A DNA stretch of 5,504 bases from Deltaproteobacteria bacterium (GTDB taxonomy: Bacteria; Desulfobacterota; Desulfobulbia; Desulfobulbales; Desulfobulbaceae): assembly GCA_013151365.1 (NCBI GenBank), contig JAADIK010000094.1:1-5504 (forward strand), read 5' to 3'. The notes beneath the pieces were generated by a model, which had not been told where the DNA came from, made no database searches, and saw only the letters and a program-made list of their open reading frames with translations. Shown piece after piece: positions 1-5,504 of the stretch; position 1 is the first letter of the stretch, and each line of letters opens with the position of its first letter. A program made the translations under genes and the position numbers.

Positions 1-39
1 GAAGACCGGCTCCCCCCCAACAAAGCACCCCCCGGCCGG

Positions 40-81
40 GTCGTCCTGACTTGGAGACCGGCGAACCCGGATCAGGACGAC
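40..81. repeat. 10-bp perfect inverted repeat overlapping the kinase stop codon
   Basis: GTCGTCCTGA (40-49) and TCAGGACGAC (72-81) are exact reverse complements separated by 22 bases. The interval contains a second small CCGG/CCGG hairpin (58-61 with 67-70). The right arm contains the kinase stop codon and its last two Ser codons. In the kinase mRNA this would fold into a stem over the end of the reading frame. No run of U follows on the minus strand, so it is not a standard intrinsic terminator; it could be an mRNA-stabilising hairpin, an unusual terminator, or a terminator for a gene arriving from the left. Confidence 0.5.
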
Positions 82-2960
82 TTTGCGTCAAGGACGTTAC
101 GGACCGACTCGGCCAGCCGCATACAGGTCACCGGCTTCAGGAGAAGTTGCCGCGCCCCCTCTCTCAGGGCCGATTCTTCATCGAGCTGTTCGCTGAAACC
201 GGTACAGAGGATTACCGGCAGGCCGGGCCGGATCCGGAGTATTTCATGCAGGAGTTCCAGGCCGGTCATTCCCGGCATGGTCTGATCGGCGATTACCAGG
301 TCGAAACGGTCCTTCTGCCGTTCGATCAGGGCCAGGGCCTCCCGGGGATCACCGGAGGTGGTGACGTTGTAGCCGAGCTGGCTCAGCATCATGTGGCAGG
401 TTTCCCGAATAGCCTGTTCGTCGTCCACAATCAGCACCGATTCGCTGCCCCCGGGCGGCTGGTCCTCGTCGGTGTTTTGCACAACCACCGGTTTTTCAAT
501 GACGGGCAGCCTGATCGTGAAACAGGTCCGGTGTTCATCCGACTCAACGGAGATCGTACCGCCCAGGTCGTGGACAATGCCGTGGACGACGCTCAGGCCC
601 AGGCCGGTGGCGAACCCCGGCTCCTTGGTCGTAAAAAAGGGTTCGAAGATACGGTCTATGATTTTCGGGCTCATGCCGGGGCCGGTGTCTTCGACTTTGA
701 GTTCGATGCCGGGGCCTCCCGACAAGGCGGCTCCCGATCCCCGGCCGGCGGGCAGTTCGTCGAGGGTGACGGTCAGGACGCCGCCATGTTCGCGCATGGC
801 CTGGAAGGAGTTGGTGCAGAGGTTCATGATCATCTGCTGGATCTGCGCCGGGTCCGCCAGCACCGAGGCTTCAGACACATTGAGATGCTGGACGATTTCA
901 ATGGTTGCCGGCAGGGAGGCGCGCAGCAGTTTCAGGCTTTCCTTGAGCAGGGGGACCACGGCGACCGGTATTTTCCGGTTGTCGGCCGCCTGGCGGCTGA
1001 AAGTGAGAATCTGCCGGACCAGGTCCGCGGCCCGGAACCCGGCTTTGCGGATATTCCGCAGGTTTTTATAAATGGGAGAATCCGCCTCGCTCTGCATGAG
1101 CGAGATGTCGGTGAAGCCGATAATCGCCCCGAGGATATTATTGAAATCGTGGGCGATCCCCCCGGCAAGCGTGCCGATGGCCTCCATCTTCTGGGCCTGC
1201 TGCAACTGCATTTCCAGCTCGACTTCATGGGAGATATCGCGCTTGACCGCGACGAAATGGGTGATCACACCTGCCATATCACGCACCGGTGAAATCGAGA
1301 CCCGTTCGGTATAGAGCGAGCCGTCCTTCTTGCGGTTGATGAGGCGTCCTTCCCAGACGGCACCCCGTTTCAGGGTCGCCCACATCTCCTCGTAGAAGGC
1401 CTGGTCATGTTCGCCGCTTTTCAGAAGCCGCTGGTTTTGGCCGATGGCCTCGTCTCGCGAGTAGCCGGTGATCCGGGTGAAGGCCGGGTTGACATATTCA
1501 ATATTGCCCTCCACATCGGTGACGACAATGGATTCCCGGGTATGTTCAATAACCGTGGCGAGCAATTGCTGCTCTTTCTCGGCCTTGAGTCGTTCCGTAA
1601 CGTCCTGCAGGATCGTCATGCCGCAGCTGCGGTCGTAAAAAACAAAGGGGGCGGAGGTGATTTCGACATCTTTGACCACTTTGCCGGGCAGGATAATTTT
1701 GATGACGGCCGGATCGGTTGGTTCTCCCCGCAGGACATCGGCGAAACGCTCTTGCACCATTTTTTTATAGTCCGGGTGGACAAAGGCAAAGACGTTTCTG
1801 CCGATCAGGCTGTCTCCCGTCCCGGCCCCGAACAGATCGACAACCGACCGGTTGGCATATTTGAGCCCCCCCTTGTCATCATAGACAATGATACCGATGG
1901 GGCTGATGTCGAGCAGCCGGAGGAGCTGCTCGCCGGCGGCTCGCTGTCTTTTTTCATCATCAACACGGTTCATCGACCGTTTGAGGGCATAGCAGAGCAA
2001 AAAAAGCACGCCGATCGCGAGGGCCGCCGCCGCCAGCCACTTGTTGCGGAAGGCCTGCATGTTGGCCAGGACCTGGTCTTCCGGGGTGGAAACGGCAATG
2101 GACCAGAAATGATTGCCGGGCAGAGTGATCGGCATGAAGACGGCGTGATATTTTATCCGCTTGCCGGGATCGCCCTTTTTCCGGAACATAAAGGTTGCGC
2201 TGCCCCGCCCCCCGGCCGTCATTTTTTCCGCCAGGCTCTGAAACCCCGGCGAACCGGTGATAAGGCTCCGGATCTGATGGCCGAAATCCTCGGGCTTCGG
2301 GCAGAAGAGGACGATGCCTTGCTGATTGATCAGCCAGAACCGCTTGCCATGATTTTCTTTCATGGTTTGCAGAAAATTTTTGGCAAGACTGTCAAAGGAG
2401 ACGAGAAAAGTGATGCTGCCGACCGAGCGGTTGTTCTCGAAAACCGGCCGGGAGAAACGGACGCATTTATGCCCTTGAACCATTACTACGCCGATCAAAG
2501 GCTTGAGGGAGGCGGCTCCGGCCGGATTTTGCGACTTCGGGGCCGTGTCCCTGCCCTGGCCGCCGTCTCTATCGGCCGGCACCCGGCAGAGAATCTTTCC
2601 GCTCCGGTCACGGCGGGTAATGGCGATCAGCCAGGGCTTGTGGATGGCGTAAAAATCAGCCATCATTCTCCGGCCGATCTCGTTGAAATGAATGACCGGC
2701 GGCTGTGAAGCAGCATAGTTCAGCGCCCTTCCGTACATGGAGAAAAAATGCTCCAGCCCCAGGGCCGACTGCCGGATCGTCATCATCTGTTCCCGGTTAA
2801 AGGCGTCAATGGTTTTCTTTTTGACAGCCAGGTACGGCAGGTAAAAAAGGACGAGAAGACCGCCGAGCATGACCAGGACAAGACATGCGCGCAGAATATT
2901 ACGCAGGATGTTGATATTTTTACAAGAGGACAAAAAACCGGCCTTTATGGTAATCTTCAT
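72..2960 (-). CDS. Membrane-bound hybrid sensor histidine kinase (Cache-PAS-PAS-HisKA-HATPase-REC)
   Basis: This is a complete 962-residue hybrid histidine kinase that should autophosphorylate on His and pass the phosphate to its own receiver domain. Visible order: membrane helix about 24-45; periplasmic region about 47-306 with a double-Cache-like pattern; second membrane helix about 308-326; a short charged helix and no HAMP; PAS 1 about 345-457; PAS 2 about 465-578 (NPAF and GYSRDEAIG motifs); HisKA about 580-655 with H-box GIAHDFNN (His604); HATPase about 665-820 with N-box Asn717, G1 DTGPGM (Asp758), F-box IFEPFFTTK and G2 TGLGLS; a linker; and REC 841-958 with Asp846/Asp847, phospho-acceptor Asp892, Thr920 and Lys942. 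Asp605-x-x-Asn608 after the His fits the family's phosphatase motif. All catalytic residues are present, so it should be active. The ATG is the only ATG, GTG or TTG start after the in-frame stop at 3012-3014, but it has no clear Shine-Dalgarno. A TTG at codon 10, preceded by AAGG, is a weaker alternative that keeps both membrane helices. Signal and target are unknown, and no HPt or response regulator lies in the window. Confidence 0.96.
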   Translation of the reverse strand: MKITIKAGFLSSCKNINILRNILRACLVLVMLGGLLVLFYLPYLAVKKKTIDAFNREQMMTIRQSALGLEHFFSMYGRALNYAASQPPVIHFNEIGRRMMADFYAIHKPWLIAITRRDRSGKILCRVPADRDGGQGRDTAPKSQNPAGAASLKPLIGVVMVQGHKCVRFSRPVFENNRSVGSITFLVSFDSLAKNFLQTMKENHGKRFWLINQQGIVLFCPKPEDFGHQIRSLITGSPGFQSLAEKMTAGGRGSATFMFRKKGDPGKRIKYHAVFMPITLPGNHFWSIAVSTPEDQVLANMQAFRNKWLAAAALAIGVLFLLCYALKRSMNRVDDEKRQRAAGEQLLRLLDISPIGIIVYDDKGGLKYANRSVVDLFGAGTGDSLIGRNVFAFVHPDYKKMVQERFADVLRGEPTDPAVIKIILPGKVVKDVEITSAPFVFYDRSCGMTILQDVTERLKAEKEQQLLATVIEHTRESIVVTDVEGNIEYVNPAFTRITGYSRDEAIGQNQRLLKSGEHDQAFYEEMWATLKRGAVWEGRLINRKKDGSLYTERVSISPVRDMAGVITHFVAVKRDISHEVELEMQLQQAQKMEAIGTLAGGIAHDFNNILGAIIGFTDISLMQSEADSPIYKNLRNIRKAGFRAADLVRQILTFSRQAADNRKIPVAVVPLLKESLKLLRASLPATIEIVQHLNVSEASVLADPAQIQQMIMNLCTNSFQAMREHGGVLTVTLDELPAGRGSGAALSGGPGIELKVEDTGPGMSPKIIDRIFEPFFTTKEPGFATGLGLSVVHGIVHDLGGTISVESDEHRTCFTIRLPVIEKPVVVQNTDEDQPPGGSESVLIVDDEQAIRETCHMMLSQLGYNVTTSGDPREALALIERQKDRFDLVIADQTMPGMTGLELLHEILRIRPGLPVILCTGFSEQLDEESALREGARQLLLKPVTCMRLAESVRNVLDAKSS

Positions 2961-3005
2961 CGGTACTGCGGATACGGCTTGACCGAAGTCATGAATGATT
3001 CTTTT

Positions 3006-3016
3006 CTTAAGTTAAG
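3006..3016. repeat. Palindrome CTTAA-G-TTAAG at the kinase transcription start
   Basis: A perfect 5-bp inverted repeat with a single central base spans the predicted start point of the kinase transcript and overlaps the last two bases of its -10 box. The position would suit a repressor site. The A/T-only arms in an AT-rich stretch make a chance origin quite likely. Confidence 0.3.
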
Positions 3017-3042
3017 TATAGCAGAACAAATTGTTTTTTCAA
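3015..3042 (-). promoter_or_regulatory. Predicted sigma70-type promoter of the histidine kinase gene
   Basis: Read on the minus strand, TTGAAA (3037-3042) is separated by 16 bp from TATACT (3015-3020), and the -10 has a TG one base upstream, giving an extended -10. The -35 and the -10 each differ from consensus at one position. Runs of A and T lie just upstream of the -35 and could act as an UP element. The transcript would start near 3008, leaving a leader of about 48 nt before the kinase ATG. This is motif matching by eye; no other similarly good match was noticed on this strand of the spacer. Confidence 0.6.
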
Positions 3043-3071
3043 AAAAAATACATAAATTCACACCCTGTTTC

Positions 3072-3100
3072 TTTTCGTTCCGCAGCAATGCTGGTATAAA
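3072..3100 (+). promoter_or_regulatory. Possible extended -10 promoter of recC
   Basis: TATAAA at 3095-3100 is preceded by TGG (3092-3094), forming an extended -10 element. The -35 position at 17 bp spacing (3072-3077, TTTTCG) is poor, as is common where a TGn element is present. The start would be near 3107, giving a recC leader of just under 40 nt. The weak -35 and weak ribosome site fit the low expression usual for RecBCD, which is inference. Confidence 0.4.
3083..3093. repeat. Palindrome CAGCA-A-TGCTG inside the predicted recC promoter
   Basis: A perfect 5-bp inverted repeat with a one-base centre lies between the predicted -35 and -10 of recC and takes in the TG of the extended -10. A protein bound here would block RNA polymerase. 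It does not match the E. coli LexA box (CTGT, eight bases, ACAG), and no regulator can be named. A repeat this short could be chance. Confidence 0.35.
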
Positions 3101-3144
3101 TTAAAATAGTTGTTTTTCCTGTCTGAATCCGAACCGGGACCCCC

Positions 3145-5504
3145 ATGATCAAGCTCCATCAATCCAACCGGCTGGAACGTCTTTTTGCGCTGCTTTGCGC
3201 CGTTCTGGACGAGCCGCCGGCCGATCCCCTGGCCCCGGAAATGATCGTGGTGCAGAATCCGGGCATGGCCCGCTGGCTCTCGCAGCAGATCGCCCTGCAG
3301 ACCGGTATCGCCGCCAATTTCGTTTTCCCGCTGCCGGCCCGTTTCGCCTGGCAGGTCTTTGCCTCCCAACTGGGCGAGCTCCCGGAGCAAGCCGGCTTTG
3401 AACGGCCGGTCATGCAATGGCGGATCATGAGCCTGCTGCCCGAACTCTGCCGCGACCGGCGGTTCGCGGAAGTAGCCGGCTATCTGCGGGACGACCAGGA
3501 CGGCCGCAAGGCCTTCCAGCTTGCCGGCCGGCTCAGTGATCTCTTCGACCGGTACCTCGTGTTCCGGCCCGATATGCTGATCGAGTGGGAAGAGGGCCGG
3601 GACGAACAGTGGCAGGCCGAGCTCTGGCGCCGCCTGACCGTCTCGAACCGCCGGCACCGGGCCCGCCTGGTCCATGACTTCCGAACATTGCGGCAGCGCG
3701 GCGGCCTCTCCCCTGCCGGCCTGCCCCGGCGGATCTGTTTTTTCGGGATCAGTTCACTGGCCCCGGTCTACCTGGAACTCGTTGACGCGGTCAGCGCCCT
3801 GACCGAGGTCCATCTCCTGCACCTGAGCCCCTGCCGCCATTACTGGGGGGACCTGGCCTCGGCCGGGGAGATGGCCCGGAAACGGGCCGCCTGGCGGCGC
3901 CGGCAAGAAACGGATGTCAGCGAGTATTTCGAGGCCGGCAATCCCCTCCTGGCCTCGCTCGGCACCGTGGGCCAGGAGTTTTTCCGCCAGCTCGTCGACT
4001 TGCAGGTAGAGGAGAATGAGCAGTATGTAAAACCGGCGGGCCGGAGCCTGCTCGCCCGCTTGCAGGGCGACATTCTCGATCTCGTCGACCGCACGGAGCC
4101 GGGCCGGGATCCTCTGCCGCTGGCCGCGGCCGACCGCTCCATCCAGTTTCATGTCTGTCACAGCCCCTTGCGCGAAATAGAGGTGCTCCACGACCGGCTG
4201 CTCGATCTGTTTGCCGCCGGCTCCGATCTCAAACCCGCCGATATCCTGGTCATGGCCCCGGATATCGAAACGTATGCCCCGGCGGTGGCCGCCGTGTTCG
4301 GCGCGGCCGCGGCGGAGCGACGAATCCCCTGGTCCCTGGCCGACCGTTCGTTTCGCGGCGAGCAATCCCTGGCCGAGACCTTCCTTTTCCTGCTGGACCT
4401 GCCGACCAACCGCTGTGCCGCGCCGGCCGTGCTTTCGCTGCTGGAAACTCCGGCCGTGCGCCGCCGCTTTGCCGTCGGGGAGGAGGAACTGGCCCGGGTC
4501 CGCGCCTGGCTGCGGGAGAGCGGTATCCGCTGGGGGCTTGACGCCGGCCACCGCCGGGAATTCGGCCTGGAGATGACCGGGCTCCATACCTGGTCTTTCG
4601 GCCTGGACCGCTTGCTGCTCGGCTATATTGCGGGCGAGGGAGAACTCTATCAGGGGATAGCTCCCTGTGCCGCCGCCACGGGCGGCGAGGCGGTACTGCT
4701 GGGCAACCTGGCCGGGTTTCTCGACCGGCTGCGCGACTGGCACGGCCGCTTGCGGCCGGCCCGGTCAGCCGGGGACTGGACCGAACTCCTGCTGCGGCTG
4801 CTGGATGATTTTTTTGCCCCGGCCGCCATAGAAGACGATCAGGATGCCCTCCTCGGGCTGCGGGAAACCATTGTCGACTGCCTGGGCCAGTGTCAACGGG
4901 CCGGTTTCACCGGCCTGCTCAGTCCGGTGGTGATCAAGACCTGTTTCGAACAGGCCCTGAGCGCGCCGGCCGCCGGCCAGGCCTTTCTCTCCGGCCGGGT
5001 GACCTTCTGCAACATGGTGCCCATGCGCTCGGTGCCCTTTCGCGTTATCTGGCTGCTGGGCATGAACGACAGCGACTATCCCCGCAACCAGCGGCCGGCG
5101 GCGTTTGATCTCATGGCCGCGACGCCGCGGCCCGGGGATCGAAACCGCAGGGATGACGACCGCTATCTCTTTCTCGAAGCCCTGCTGTCGGCCCGGGAGG
5201 TCCTCGCTATCTCCAGGGTGGGCCGGGACCGGCGTGACAACAGCGTCCGGCCGCCATCAGTGGTGGTGGCGGAACTGCAGGACTATATCGACCGCTCCTT
5301 TACCTCGGACGCCGGCCGGGCCTGCCGGCAGCTGACAATGGAGCATCCCCTGCAGCCCTTCAGTCCCCGCTGTTTCGACGGTTCGCCCGGCCGGGCCAGT
5401 TACGCGGCGCAATGGCTGCCGGTCCGGGGGCCGGCGACGGAACCGCCGCCGTTTTTATCCTCGCCGTTGCCCGTAGCCGAAGAAGAACAACGCCAGGTGG
5501 AGAT
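3145..5504 (+). CDS. recC: RecC, exodeoxyribonuclease V gamma subunit (partial, 3' end beyond window)
   Basis: RecC is the non-catalytic subunit of the RecBCD helicase-nuclease. It splits the duplex at broken ends and reads the Chi sequence in the 3' strand, switching the enzyme from degradation to RecA loading. The frame is open from the ATG to the last base (786 codons plus two bases); E. coli RecC has 1122 residues, so about 30% is missing to the right. Recognisable segments, compared with E. coli RecC from memory: SNRLERL (7-13), VQNPGMARWL (36-45), GIAANFVFPLPA (54-65), DLFDRYLVFRPD (132-143), PCRHYWGDL (229-237), GNPLLASL (265-272), FHVCHSPLREIEVLHDRL (335-352), ESGIRWGLD (458-466), HTWSFGLDRLLLGY (481-494), VPMRSVPFRVIWLLGMNDSDYPR (625-647) and RRDDDRYLFLEAL (668-680). 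As expected for RecC, no Walker ATPase motif is seen in its helicase-like fold. The start matches the E. coli N-terminus almost residue for residue and follows an in-frame stop at 3124-3126. The ribosome site is weak (GGGA, 3136-3139). Chi-contact residues are mostly kept, with two substitutions (see findings). recB and recD are probably downstream, by inference from other genomes. Confidence 0.97.
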   Translation, partial: MIKLHQSNRLERLFALLCAVLDEPPADPLAPEMIVVQNPGMARWLSQQIALQTGIAANFVFPLPARFAWQVFASQLGELPEQAGFERPVMQWRIMSLLPELCRDRRFAEVAGYLRDDQDGRKAFQLAGRLSDLFDRYLVFRPDMLIEWEEGRDEQWQAELWRRLTVSNRRHRARLVHDFRTLRQRGGLSPAGLPRRICFFGISSLAPVYLELVDAVSALTEVHLLHLSPCRHYWGDLASAGEMARKRAAWRRRQETDVSEYFEAGNPLLASLGTVGQEFFRQLVDLQVEENEQYVKPAGRSLLARLQGDILDLVDRTEPGRDPLPLAAADRSIQFHVCHSPLREIEVLHDRLLDLFAAGSDLKPADILVMAPDIETYAPAVAAVFGAAAAERRIPWSLADRSFRGEQSLAETFLFLLDLPTNRCAAPAVLSLLETPAVRRRFAVGEEELARVRAWLRESGIRWGLDAGHRREFGLEMTGLHTWSFGLDRLLLGYIAGEGELYQGIAPCAAATGGEAVLLGNLAGFLDRLRDWHGRLRPARSAGDWTELLLRLLDDFFAPAAIEDDQDALLGLRETIVDCLGQCQRAGFTGLLSPVVIKTCFEQALSAPAAGQAFLSGRVTFCNMVPMRSVPFRVIWLLGMNDSDYPRNQRPAAFDLMAATPRPGDRNRRDDDRYLFLEALLSAREVLAISRVGRDRRDNSVRPPSVVVAELQDYIDRSFTSDAGRACRQLTMEHPLQPFSPRCFDGSPGRASYAAQWLPVRGPATEPPPFLSSPLPVAEEEQRQVE

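Larger units (their letters stand above)
2961..3144. other. Divergent intergenic region, AT-rich
   Basis: This spacer of 184 bp separates the two start codons. Its core (about 2990-3120) is rich in A and T tracts, including six T, one C and eight A around 3034-3048, in sharp contrast to the GC-rich genes. It holds the two predicted promoters and two small palindromes. No small ORF with a ribosome site, no tRNA-like fold and no terminator is evident. Confidence 0.8.

Noticed and set aside
1..71. Possible start of another minus-strand gene after the kinase
   Set aside because: A GTG exists within this stretch, but there is no ribosome site at a proper distance and only a few codons are visible before the window edge.
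51..1292. Plus-strand open frame of 413 codons opposite the kinase C-terminal half
   Set aside because: It lies wholly antisense to conserved HisKA, HATPase and REC coding sequence. It has no recognisable domain and the Gly/Gln/Asp-rich composition expected from reading GC-rich codons backwards.
1407..2708. Plus-strand open frame of 433 codons opposite the kinase sensor and PAS regions
   Set aside because: Same antisense artefact; no ribosome site, no domain, and the opposite strand clearly encodes a real protein.
3034..3048. T-run followed by A-run as a bidirectional terminator
   Set aside because: There is no GC-rich stem, and it sits between divergent starts beside a good -35 element, so an A-tract upstream element is more likely.
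3083..3093. LexA (SOS) box controlling recC
   Set aside because: The palindrome does not fit the E. coli LexA consensus, and RecBCD genes are not generally SOS-controlled, so no regulator is assigned.
2748..3104. Plus-strand open frame of 118 codons running from the kinase 5' end into the spacer
   Set aside because: It is antisense to the first membrane helix region of the kinase and crosses both predicted promoters. The tail is simply AT-rich spacer translated.
3058..3675. Minus-strand open frame of 205 codons covering the spacer and the recC 5' end
   Set aside because: It is antisense to the conserved RecC N-terminus and reads out through the promoter region; no domain is seen.
3754..4743. 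Minus-strand open frame of 329 codons opposite recC
   Set aside because: recC on the other strand matches its family throughout this stretch; the antisense frame has a biased Gly/Gln/Ala/Arg composition and no motif.
1..5504. High density of GGCCGG, GCCGGC and CCGG words, looking like a scattered repeat
   Set aside because: They follow from Ala, Gly, Arg and Pro codons in a GC-biased genome; spacing is irregular and no longer consensus is shared.

Overview
The window holds two genes that face away from each other across a short AT-rich spacer. No mobile element, CRISPR array, RNA gene or unknown gene cluster is visible. The DNA is GC-rich with strong GC-ending codon bias, dense in GGCC/CCGG words, and the proteins are typical of Gram-negative Proteobacteria-like lineages. 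A RecBCD-type RecC together with a Cache/PAS/HDFNN hybrid histidine kinase would suit a former Deltaproteobacterium (Desulfobacterota or Desulfuromonadota) or a gammaproteobacterium. That placement is a guess from gene style, not a measured result.

Left part (72-2960, minus strand): a complete 962-residue membrane-bound hybrid sensor histidine kinase. It has a periplasmic Cache-like sensor between two membrane helices, two cytoplasmic PAS domains, a HisKA dimerisation domain with the phospho-accepting His604, a HATPase domain, and a C-terminal receiver domain with phospho-acceptor Asp892. No partner regulator or HPt protein lies in the window, so its output is unknown. A perfect 10-bp inverted repeat overlaps its stop codon.

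Middle (2961-3144): a divergent intergenic region, strikingly AT-rich against its surroundings. It carries a good predicted sigma70-type promoter for the kinase (TTGAAA, 16 bp, TATACT with a TG extension) and a weaker extended -10 promoter for the rightward gene. Two small palindromes lie within or beside these promoters.

Right part (3145 to the window end, plus strand): the first 786 codons of recC, encoding the gamma subunit of exodeoxyribonuclease V (RecBCD). The frame is open to the last base, and the C-terminal third of the gene lies outside. It aligns with E. coli RecC along its whole visible length. Most residues known to read Chi in E. coli are conserved, but two are changed (T40 to Pro, Q44 to Arg), so the Chi sequence here may differ.

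The two genes show no functional link beyond sharing a divergent promoter region. RecC should act in double-strand-break repair and degradation of foreign linear DNA, with RecB and RecD probably encoded further right. The kinase senses an unidentified envelope or cytoplasmic signal. I found no convincing evidence of a previously undescribed system. The most useful leads are the altered Chi-reading pocket and the regulatory palindromes.
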